The position numbers and the translations under genes were made by a program. The notes under the pieces are model-generated. The model did no database searches. It was not told the origin of the DNA and was given only the letters and a program-made list of their open reading frames with translations. Below, piece after piece: positions 57,934 through 64,000 of a stretch of 64,000 nt of DNA. Position 1 is the stretch's first letter, and the number at the start of each line of letters is the position of its first letter. The stretch is from Streptomyces sp. NA02950 (GTDB lineage: Bacteria; Actinomycetota; Actinomycetes; Streptomycetales; Streptomycetaceae), in contig NZ_CP054916.1 in the NCBI RefSeq assembly GCF_013364155.1, positions 3,964,501 through 4,028,500 of the forward strand. The letters run 5' to 3'.

Positions 57934-58394
57934 CTGCTCTCCTCCGCCTCGGCTGCGCGGGCCACCAGGGTCGTGAACGAGGTCACGACGTGCTCGCCCG
58001 CCTCGTCATGGACTTCGCCGCGCACGGACAGCACGTCGTTGCCCGCCAGCGACTTGATCGAGTCGATGGTCGAGGTGACCCGCAGCCGGTCACCGGCCCG
58101 GACCGGGCGGGTGTACGCGAACTGCTGGTCGCCGTGGACGACCCGGCTGTAGTCCAGCCCCAGCGCCGGGTCCTCGACGACCTGGTGCCCCGCCGCCTTG
58201 AAGGTGATCGCGAACACAAAGGTGGGCGGGGCGATCACATCGGGGTGGCCGAGTGCCCTGGCCGCCTCGGGGTCGGTGTAGACCGGATTGCTGTCGCCGA
58301 TGGCCTCGGCGAATTCCCGGATCTTCTCCCGGCCGACCTCGTACGGTGCGGTGGGCGGATAGCTCCGCCCGACGAAGGACTGGTCGAGCGCCAT
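57930..58394 (-). CDS. FAS1-like/MaoC dehydratase subunit (HadA-type)
   Basis: 154 residues from ATG 58394, with AGGAGG upstream. Hot-dog fold; the place of the catalytic His is Tyr (DSNPVYTDPEAARALG), so, like HadA, it is probably a non-catalytic partner that binds the acyl chain. A 4-nt overlap with the HadB-like gene supports a heterodimer. Confidence 0.85.
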   Translation of the reverse strand: MALDQSFVGRSYPPTAPYEVGREKIREFAEAIGDSNPVYTDPEAARALGHPDVIAPPTFVFAITFKAAGHQVVEDPALGLDYSRVVHGDQQFAYTRPVRAGDRLRVTSTIDSIKSLAGNDVLSVRGEVHDEAGEHVVTSFTTLVARAAEAEESR

Positions 58395-58430
58395 CGGCTC
58401 GCACCTCCTGCGATTGATTACCAACGAAAC

Positions 58431-58461
58431 GAGGCCGCCCCCCGCATGTGGGGGCGGCCTC
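58431..58461 (-). terminator. Terminator after rpmG
   Basis: A perfect 12-bp stem, 58431-58442 with 58450-58461, and a 7-nt loop, 19 bp after the rpmG stop. Confidence 0.82.
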
Positions 58462-58479
58462 GTCGGGAAAGCTTATTGC

Positions 58480-58644
58480 TCAGCGCGTCTCGCGGTGCGC
58501 AGTGTGGGCGTTGCACCGCGGGCAGTGCTTCTTGATCTCAAGACGATCCGGGTCGTTGCGCCGGTTCTTCTTGGTGATGTAGTTCCGCTCCTTGCACTCC
58601 ACGCAGGCCAGCGTGATCTTCGGGCGGACGTCGGTGGCAGCCAC
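58480..58644 (-). CDS. rpmG: 50S ribosomal protein L33 (zinc-binding form)
   Basis: 54 residues from GTG 58644, with AAGGAG upstream. Two CxxC pairs (CVEC and CPRC) mark the zinc C+ form; [20 protein letters not shown] is typical. It is near tRNA genes and upstream of the HadA/HadB pair, the common Streptomyces order. Confidence 0.95.
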   Translation of the reverse strand: MAATDVRPKITLACVECKERNYITKKNRRNDPDRLEIKKHCPRCNAHTAHRETR

Positions 58645-58727
58645 GTGAGTGCTCCTTGACGAACGGATGGATTAACGCAGAAAGAGTAGCCGATCGAAGG
58701 ACCGAGCCCACAATCGGCTACTGTCAG

Positions 58728-58800
58728 TAGCGGTGACCGGACTTGAACCGGTGACACAGCGATTATGAGCCGCTTGCTCTACCGACTGAGCTACACCGCT
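58728..58800 (-). tRNA. tRNA-Met (CAT, elongator type)
   Basis: 73 nt with 5' end at 58800. Acceptor AGCGGTG pairs with CACCGCT; anticodon arm AGCGG-CTCATAA-TCGCT gives CAT; T arm ACCGG-TTCAAGT-CCGGT. The first pair is A-T and the arm lacks the GGG/CCC pairs of initiator tRNA, so it is an elongator. No 3' CCA is encoded. Confidence 0.93.
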
Positions 58801-58802
58801 GC

Positions 58803-58853
58803 GATGTGATGGGTACCCCGTCCGATGGGAATCGAACGGGAACCTGACACATC
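58803..58853 (-). repeat. Hairpin spacer between tRNA genes
   Basis: Stems 58803-58808/58848-58853, 58812-58814/58842-58844 and 58817-58821/58836-58840 can stack into one long hairpin. Its loop contains a tRNA B-box-like GTTCGATTCCC (minus strand). It could be a processing structure or a decayed tRNA 3' half. Confidence 0.45.
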
Positions 58854-58855
58854 AG

Positions 58856-58928
58856 AGCCCCAATACGGAATCGAACCGTAGACCTTCTCCTTACCATGGA
58901 GACGCTCTGCCGACTGAGCTATTGGGGC
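58856..58928 (-). tRNA. tRNA-Thr (GGT)
   Basis: 73 nt with 5' end at 58928. Acceptor GCCCCAA pairs with TTGGGGC; anticodon arm TCTCC-ATGGTAA-GGAGA gives GGT; the T loop TTCGATT is standard. No 3' CCA is encoded. It is transcribed towards tRNA-Met and rpmG. Confidence 0.94.
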
Positions 58929-59144
58929 GAGCGATGAAGACATTACACGCTCGGCCGCCGAAGGTGAAATCCGTATCGGCCCACGGTCGCAGGGTCCTCG
59001 GGCACCACACCGGTACGACTATTCGGCTCCTCCGCGAAGCCGCCCCCACCGCGTCCTAGGCTCGGATCCAGGCCGAGTGATCTTGGCTGCTCATGCGCCC
59101 GTCAGGCGCCCTCTTTGCGCCCCTCACACGCCCCGCGGAGTGCG

Positions 59145-60455
59145 ATGCCCGACAGCCAGCCGCAGCAGCCTCAGCAGCCCCCCAGGAACGACACGGTACC
59201 CGGGCCCGGCGGCGCGCTGGTGCTCGGCGGTGCCCGGCTCGCCGACGGCCGCGCGGTGGACGTCCGGCTCAGCGGCGGGCGTATCGAGGCGGTCGGCACG
59301 GCGGGCAGTCTTGTCCCCGGCCCCCGGCTGGACCTCACCGGCTATCTGCTGCTGCCCGCCCCCGCCGAGCCGCACGCCCACTGCGACACCGCCCTCACCG
59401 CCGAGATCGCGGGCCCGGTCCCGTACGCCCCCGAGGACGTCCGGCGGCGCACCACCGAGGCCGCCCTGCTGCACCTCGGCCACGGGGCGACGGCGCTGCG
59501 CACCCATGTAGGGGTCGGCGGGGTGCACGGGCTGCGTTCCCTGGAGGCCGTCCTCCAGGCGGGCCACACCCTGCGCGGACTCACCGACCTCGGCGCGGTG
59601 GCGGTGCCGAGGGTGCTGACCGGCGCGGCCGGGGCGGACGGGCTGGCGATGCTGCGGGACGCGGTGAAGATGGGCGCGGCCGTCGTCGGCGGCTGTCCCG
59701 ATCTCGACCCCGACCCCACCGGTCACGCGGAGGCCGTGCTCGACCTCGCCGCGCGCCACGGCTGCGCGGTCGATCTGCACACCGACGGTGACGACCCGGC
59801 GCGGCTCGCCCGGTTCGCGGCGATGGCCGGTGGGCTGCGGCCGGGCGTGACCATCGGCCCGTGTGCGGGGCTCGCCCGGCTGCCGCGGGAGGTGGCGGCG
59901 CGGCTGGCGGACCGGCTGGCGGCGGCCGATGTCACCGTGGTCTGTCTGCCGCAGGGCGACTGCGGCGGGCTGGAGGACCGGGGCGCGCGCGGCGCGTCCG
60001 GCCGTTCCGGCCCGGCGGGCCCGTCCGCCCCCGGCTGTGCGCCGGTGCGGCTGCTGCGGGCGGCGGGTGTGCGGGTGGCCGCGGGCAGCGGTGCGCTCCG
60101 GGACACCGTCAACCCGGTGGGCCGCGGCGACCCCTTGGAGGCCGCCTTCCTGCTGGCGTCCCGGGAGGGCCTGGACCCCGCTGAGGCGTACGAGGCGGTG
60201 TGCGGACGGGCCCGGGCGGCGCTGGGGCTGCCCGAGGTGCGGGTGGAGGCCGGGTTCCCGGCCGAGCTGCTCGCGGTGCGCGGGGAGGGGCTCGCGGGTG
60301 TGCTCTCGCTGGCGTACAGCCGGGTGGTGGTGCACCAGGGGCGGGTGGTGGCCCGGACCAGCGCGGTGCGGGAGTACTGCGACTCGGCCGCGGCGGTCGC
60401 GCTGGACCTGCCGCGGCAGACACGCGCGCAGGACCAGGGCGGCGAGCAGGCGTAG
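59145..60455 (+). CDS. Amidohydrolase-fold protein, probably catalytically altered
   Basis: 436 residues from ATG 59145 (GGAG 5 nt upstream). It aligns in outline with cytosine deaminase-like amidohydrolases: EPHAHCDTAL (metal His pair), ATALRTHVGV, MGAAVVGGCPDLD, AVDLHTDGDD and a C-terminal beta-strand SRVVVHQGRVV. But the catalytic Glu after the third His (HCDE in CodA) is Gly in HTDGDD; the next His (ASHTT in CodA) is lost (TIGPCAG); the metal Asp region is AAGSGALRD. It may be a pseudoenzyme or use another metal set. N-terminal ~15 residues are Gln/Pro-rich. Confidence 0.72.
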   Translation: MPDSQPQQPQQPPRNDTVPGPGGALVLGGARLADGRAVDVRLSGGRIEAVGTAGSLVPGPRLDLTGYLLLPAPAEPHAHCDTALTAEIAGPVPYAPEDVRRRTTEAALLHLGHGATALRTHVGVGGVHGLRSLEAVLQAGHTLRGLTDLGAVAVPRVLTGAAGADGLAMLRDAVKMGAAVVGGCPDLDPDPTGHAEAVLDLAARHGCAVDLHTDGDDPARLARFAAMAGGLRPGVTIGPCAGLARLPREVAARLADRLAAADVTVVCLPQGDCGGLEDRGARGASGRSGPAGPSAPGCAPVRLLRAAGVRVAAGSGALRDTVNPVGRGDPLEAAFLLASREGLDPAEAYEAVCGRARAALGLPEVRVEAGFPAELLAVRGEGLAGVLSLAYSRVVVHQGRVVARTSAVREYCDSAAAVALDLPRQTRAQDQGGEQA

Positions 60456-60550
60456 GGCGCGGACGGCCCGGGACTCAGGCGGCGCAGGGCGCGGACGGCC
60501 CGGGACTCAGGCGGCGCAGGGCGCGGACGGCCCGGGACTCAGGCGGCGCA
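60455..60550. repeat. Three perfect tandem copies of a 32-bp unit
   Basis: Copies at 60455-60486, 60487-60518 and 60519-60550, with a 9-bp partial copy after. They start at the last base of the stop codon of the upstream gene. The unit is GC-rich and not obviously palindromic. Confidence 0.92.
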
Positions 60551-60623
60551 GGGCGCGGGCGACATGGCGGACGCGCCGGTTCCGGGCGAGCGGCCCGGGG
60601 ACGCACGGCGTACGGTCGGGATC

Positions 60624-61289
60624 ATGCGCATTGTCATCGCTGGTGGACACGGACAGATCGCGATGCGGCTGGAGCGGCTGCTCACCGCGCGCGGAGACGA
60701 AGTGGCGGGCATCATCCGCCGGCCCGAACAGGCGGGTGACCTGCTGGCGGCGGGGGCCGAACCGGTCGTCTGCGACCTGGAGTCGGCCTCCGTGGAGGAT
60801 GTGGCGAAGTATCTGGAGAGCGCGGACGCGGCCGTCTTCGCGGCCGGTGCGGGCCCCGGCAGCGGCGTCGAACGGAAGCAGACGGTCGACTACGCGGCCG
60901 CGGCGCTCTTCGCGGACGCGGCCGAACGGGCCGGGGTCCGGCGGTACGTCATCGTGTCCTCGATGGGCGCGGACCGCGAACCCCCGCCCGGTACGGATCC
61001 GGGCTTCGCGGCCTATCTGCGCGCGAAGGGCGCGGCGGACGACGACGTACGGGCCCGGGAGGGGCTGGACTGGACCGTGCTGCGGCCGGGCCGGCTCACG
61101 GACGACCCGGGGACGGGCCTGGTGAACCTCGCCGAGCACACCGGGCGGAGCGAGGTGACCCGCGACGACGTGGCCGTGGTCCTGGCGGCCCTCCTCGACG
61201 AGCCCCGTACGGCGCGACGCACCCTGGAGCTGGTCAACGGCCCGACACCGGCGGCGGATGCGGTGCGGGCGATCGTCGAGCAGGGCTAG
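60624..61289 (+). CDS. NAD(P)-binding atypical SDR / NmrA-like protein
   Basis: 221 residues from ATG 60624. The Rossmann start MRIVIAGGHGQIAMRL has GGxGxxxxRL; YVIVSSMGAD and a short C-terminal Rossmann part follow, and no classic YxxxK is seen. This is typical of NmrA-like or NAD(P)H-binding epimerase-related proteins that sense or reduce unknown substrates. TACGGT ends 7 bp before the ATG and no ribosome site is seen, so the mRNA may be leaderless. Confidence 0.85.
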   Translation: MRIVIAGGHGQIAMRLERLLTARGDEVAGIIRRPEQAGDLLAAGAEPVVCDLESASVEDVAKYLESADAAVFAAGAGPGSGVERKQTVDYAAAALFADAAERAGVRRYVIVSSMGADREPPPGTDPGFAAYLRAKGAADDDVRAREGLDWTVLRPGRLTDDPGTGLVNLAEHTGRSEVTRDDVAVVLAALLDEPRTARRTLELVNGPTPAADAVRAIVEQG

Positions 61290-61320
61290 GCCCTGGTCGC
61301 GGGGCGGTGCCGATGGGGTG

Positions 61321-61785
61321 TCAGAAGTCCACCCGGGCCGCCGCGTCGGCGCGGGCCACGGACTCCTGGGCGTACTTCCGTTCGTAGACCGTCCGGATGC
61401 GCTCGATCTGCGGGTCGTGGGCGCGGGCCTCGGACACCGGGTAGAGCAGCACCACCTCGTACGAGCGCTCGCGCTCGATCGCCCCGCTCCGGTCCCTCCA
61501 CTGCCCCCGGCCGTCCCGGATCGTCAGCCCGGCCGGGAAGCGCGGGGTGATGGTCCGGTCCACGAAGGCCAGGAACTGCTTCTCGGTGACGGGCGGCCCG
61601 CCGTCGGGCCGCCCGGTCCCGAAGAAGAGCCGGGTCTCGACATACGCCGCGCCCCTGGCCGGGACGGCGGCGACGGTTTCCGGCCCGGTGTCGAGCGCGG
61701 CGTACGCGGCGACGGGCGTGGCGGCGGCGAACACGACGGCCGCCCCGACGGCGGCGATCCGGGTGCGCGGGGTCATGCCCGGCAT
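61321..61785 (-). CDS. DUF3574 domain protein, secreted
   Basis: 154 residues. A Sec-type signal peptide (RTRIAAVGAAVVFAAATPVA, cleavage after AYA) precedes a DUF3574 domain with RLFFGTGRPDGGPPVTEKQF and GLTIRDGRGQWRD. Function unknown. It converges with the SDR gene. Confidence 0.82.
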   Translation of the reverse strand: MPGMTPRTRIAAVGAAVVFAAATPVAAYAALDTGPETVAAVPARGAAYVETRLFFGTGRPDGGPPVTEKQFLAFVDRTITPRFPAGLTIRDGRGQWRDRSGAIERERSYEVVLLYPVSEARAHDPQIERIRTVYERKYAQESVARADAAARVDF

Positions 61786-61945
61786 GCTCCCGGCCCTCGG
61801 AGGCGCACCGGAAGACCGCCGCGCCGGATTCAGCCGAGACGCGAGCAGAGCTCGTCCCTCGCTCCATGCGCCAGTCCCGGCACGGCGGATGCGCTCGGGG
61901 CCGACCGCCCGGTCGGGAGATCCCCGGGAGTGGCGGGGCGCCGGC

Positions 61946-62797
61946 TCAGACCCGGCGCCAGCGGGCCATGGCGAAGGAGAAGACGCCGAACAGGGCCAGG
62001 CCCACCGCCACGGCCACGAGCAGCCAGGGGCCCATCGCCGTGTCGGCGAAGGTGCGCAGGGTTTCGTCGAGGCCCTTCGCCGTGTCCGGGTCGTAGCGCC
62101 TGGCGGCGGTGACCGCGAAGCCGCCCGCCACCGCGAACACGATCCCGCGCGCCGCCCCGCCGCACACGCCCAGCGCGTCCACGGTCCGCTTCACCTTGCG
62201 CGGCGTACCGGCCATCGCGAGGTGCTTGCGGAAGCTGCGCCGCAGCGCGCGTACGGCGATCCAGATCCCGGCCACGGTCACCGCGGCCCCGGCGACGCCG
62301 ACCAGCCAGCGGCCGTACGGCAGGTCGAGGGCGCGTGCCGTGACGTCCTGCGACTGCTTGTCGCTGGAACCGCTGCCCTTCTCCCCGGCCGCGAAGGAGA
62401 GCACGGAGTAGGCGACGACGCCGTAGAAGACCGCGCGGGCCGCGGAAGCCAGCCGCTTCTTCGCCTTGCGGCCGTCCGGCCCCGCCGCGCCGAAGACCGC
62501 CTCGGACAGCCGCCACAGCGCCATCCCGGCGAGCCCCACTCCGACCGCCCAGACCAGGACCGAGCCATAGGGCTGGTCGGCCAGTACCTCCAGTGCCCCG
62601 CCCCGGTCGGCCTGTTCGCCGCCGTCGCCGAAGGCGATCCGCAGCGCCAGCAGGCCGACCAGCAGGTAGAGGAGGCCGCGCGCGGTCAGCCCGCAGCGAG
62701 CCGCCGCCTCGATGGCCCGGTCGCCCGCCTCACCCGGGGTGCCGGTGCGTGCGCGCGTTGCCGAGCCGAGACCACGTGTGATCGACGATGCGTTCAC
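61946..62797 (-). CDS. DUF1206 family membrane protein
   Basis: 283 residues from GTG 62797, with GGGAGG upstream. Six predicted transmembrane helices in three pairs (LLYLLVGLLALRIAF, VLVWAVGVGLAGMALW, AVFYGVVAYSVLSF, GVAGAAVTVAGIWIAV, IVFAVAGGFAVTAA, WLLVAVAVGLALFGVFSFAM) fit the three-fold repeat of DUF1206. Function unknown. It diverges from the amidohydrolase gene; a palindrome lies between. Confidence 0.85.
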   Translation of the reverse strand: MNASSITRGLGSATRARTGTPGEAGDRAIEAAARCGLTARGLLYLLVGLLALRIAFGDGGEQADRGGALEVLADQPYGSVLVWAVGVGLAGMALWRLSEAVFGAAGPDGRKAKKRLASAARAVFYGVVAYSVLSFAAGEKGSGSSDKQSQDVTARALDLPYGRWLVGVAGAAVTVAGIWIAVRALRRSFRKHLAMAGTPRKVKRTVDALGVCGGAARGIVFAVAGGFAVTAARRYDPDTAKGLDETLRTFADTAMGPWLLVAVAVGLALFGVFSFAMARWRRV

Positions 62798-62911
62798 CGA
62801 TACCTCCCGGCCGTTGGACGTGTGCACTGCGTTTGCCCTGCGCACCCGGGCGAAAACGGGGCTCACGGAACATGTCCCTTGTTGCCTGGGGCGGCGCCCC
62901 CTACCCTGCAA

Positions 62912-62936
62912 CATATCTGACGGCCCGTCAGATATG
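62912..62936. promoter_or_regulatory. 25-bp palindrome, probable repressor operator
   Basis: Two 12-bp arms (CATATCTGACGG and CCGTCAGATATG), exact inverted repeats around one central C. It lies 46 bp before the amidohydrolase ATG and ~115 bp before the divergent DUF1206 start. The TCTGACGG/CCGTCAGA core resembles TetR-family operators in actinobacteria; the regulator gene is not in the window. Confidence 0.7.
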
Positions 62937-62982
62937 GTTCCCGGCGGCCAGGGACCGCCGGGCGACATGGGGAGATGGCGGG

Positions 62983-64000
62983 ATGACTGGCGAGACGAAC
63001 GGCGGGGCCGGGCTGCCCATGGTCATCAGCGTGGACGACCATGTGATCGAGCCCGCGCACCTCTTCGAGACCTGGCTTCCGGCCAAGTACCGGGACCGTG
63101 GCCCCAAACCGCTCACGGCCGGTATCGGGGAGCTGGCGTACATCGGCGGCAAGTACCGGATCACCACCGATCCGGACGGCCAGCCCACCGACTGGTGGGA
63201 GTACGAGGGGGACCTCTTCCCGTACAAGCGCATCATCGCGGCCGTCGGCTTCTCCCGGGACGAGATGACGCTCGAGGGCATCACCCGCGACATGATGCGC
63301 CGCGGCTGCTGGGACCCCAAGGCCCGGCTCGCCGACATGGACATGAACCACGTCGAGGCGTCCCTGTGCTTCCCGACCTTCCCCCGCTTCTGCGGCCAGA
63401 CCTTCGCCGAGGCGGACGACAAGGACGTCGGCCTCGCCTGTGTACGCGCGTACAACGACTGGATGGTCGAGGAGTGGTGCGGCGACAGCGGCGGACGGCT
63501 GATCCCGCTGTGCCTGATCCCACTGTGGGACGTGGAGCTGGCCGTCCAGGAGATCCGGCGGAACGCGGCGCGCGGGGTGCGGGCGGTGACCTTCAGCGAG
63601 ATCCCCACCTATCTGGGCCTGCCCAGCATCCACAGCGGCTACTGGGACCCCTTCTTCGCCGAGTGCGAGGCCACCGGCACGGTGGTGTGCATGCACATCG
63701 GCTCGTCCTCGCAGATGCCCGCCGCCTCCCCGGACGCCCCGCCCGCCGTCCAGGCGTCGCTGAGCTTCAACAACGCCATGGCGTCGATGACGGACTTCCT
63801 CTTCAGCGGTGTGCTGGTGAAGTTCCCGCGGCTCAAACTCGCCTATGCAGAGGGCCAGATGGGCTGGATCCCCTACGCCCTGGAGCGCGCGGACGACGTC
63901 TGGGAGGAGCACCGGGCCTGGGGCGGAGTACGCGACCTGATCCCCGAGCCGCCGTCCACGTACTACTACCGGCAGATCTACTGCTGCTTCTTCCGCGACA
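62983..64000 (+). CDS. Amidohydrolase family protein, 3' end missing
   Basis: At least 339 residues; the frame is open at the right edge. ATG 62983 has GGAG upstream. The amidohydrolase-2 fold is shown by SVDDHVIEPAHLF, MNHVEASLCFPTFPRFCGQT, CVRAYNDWMVEEWC, RLIPLCLIPLWDVELAVQEI and CMHIGSSSQMPAASPD with a later KLAYAEGQMGWIPY. Relatives act on small carboxylated or aromatic substrates (decarboxylase/hydrolase type). Expression is probably under the palindrome just upstream. Confidence 0.85.
   Translation, partial: MTGETNGGAGLPMVISVDDHVIEPAHLFETWLPAKYRDRGPKPLTAGIGELAYIGGKYRITTDPDGQPTDWWEYEGDLFPYKRIIAAVGFSRDEMTLEGITRDMMRRGCWDPKARLADMDMNHVEASLCFPTFPRFCGQTFAEADDKDVGLACVRAYNDWMVEEWCGDSGGRLIPLCLIPLWDVELAVQEIRRNAARGVRAVTFSEIPTYLGLPSIHSGYWDPFFAECEATGTVVCMHIGSSSQMPAASPDAPPAVQASLSFNNAMASMTDFLFSGVLVKFPRLKLAYAEGQMGWIPYALERADDVWEEHRAWGGVRDLIPEPPSTYYYRQIYCCFFRD

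Noticed and set aside
58728..58800. Initiator tRNA-fMet
   Set aside because: The acceptor starts with an A-T pair and the anticodon stem lacks the three G-C pairs of initiator tRNA.
60455..60550. CRISPR-like array
   Set aside because: The 32-bp units are directly adjacent without spacers, and no cas gene is present.

Overview
The window is a high-GC actinobacterial chromosome segment, almost certainly Streptomyces or a close relative. Third codon positions are nearly all G/C, GTG and TTG starts are common, and RpoB, EF-Tu, S12 and the zinc-ribbon (C+) forms of L33, L36, S4 and S14 look streptomycete. It carries the core gene-expression supercluster, nearly all on the minus strand and so transcribed from high to low coordinates: tRNA-Trp-secE-nusG-rplK-rplA, a lipoprotein gene, rplJ-rplL, rpoB-rpoC, rpsL-rpsG-fusA-tuf, then S10-spc-alpha from rpsJ to rplQ, then truA. 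Terminators close most units, and -35/-10 pairs can be read for rpoB, rplJ and rpsL.

Layout by region. 1-1.4 kb: the end of an unidentified protein and a small membrane-anchored protein. 1.4-6.9 kb: a stressosome-type operon downstream of truA (RsbR, RsbS and RsbT homologues plus two SpoIIE/PP2C phosphatases), split between rsbR and rsbS by an IS110-family element whose long left end probably encodes a bridge RNA. 7.1-25 kb: truA, then the alpha, spc and S10 ribosomal clusters with secY, adk, map, infA and rpoA. 25.3-28.8 kb: a three-gene unit of lipoprotein, large WxG-containing protein and small partner that resembles type VII secretion cargo. 29-31.2 kb: a probable Tat lipoprotein with a PIG-L deacetylase domain and a predicted propeller. 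31.3-33 kb: two genes resembling gas-vesicle accessory genes gvpY and gvpZ, with no structural gvp gene nearby. 33.05-34.98 kb: a group II intron (probably class C) lying directly behind the tuf terminator. 35-53 kb: the str, rif, L11 and secE-nusG units.

53.2-64 kb: aspartate-type aminotransferase, adenosine deaminase-like protein, murB, a HadA/HadB-like dehydratase pair, rpmG, tRNA-Met and tRNA-Thr, an amidohydrolase-fold protein lacking several catalytic residues, a 32-bp triple tandem repeat, an NAD(P)-binding protein, DUF3574 and DUF1206 proteins, and an amidohydrolase gene running off the right edge. A near-perfect 25-bp palindrome in the last divergent promoter region looks like a repressor operator.

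Most of the window is conserved housekeeping. The points most worth following up are the two RNA-guided or self-splicing mobile elements and their exact sites, a matching hairpin leader shared by the rpsJ and rpsL operons, a Thr at the normally Asn position 518 (E. coli numbering) of the rifampicin region of RpoB, the orphan gvpY/gvpZ-like pair, and the WxG protein unit. No CRISPR array, prophage or biosynthetic cluster was seen.
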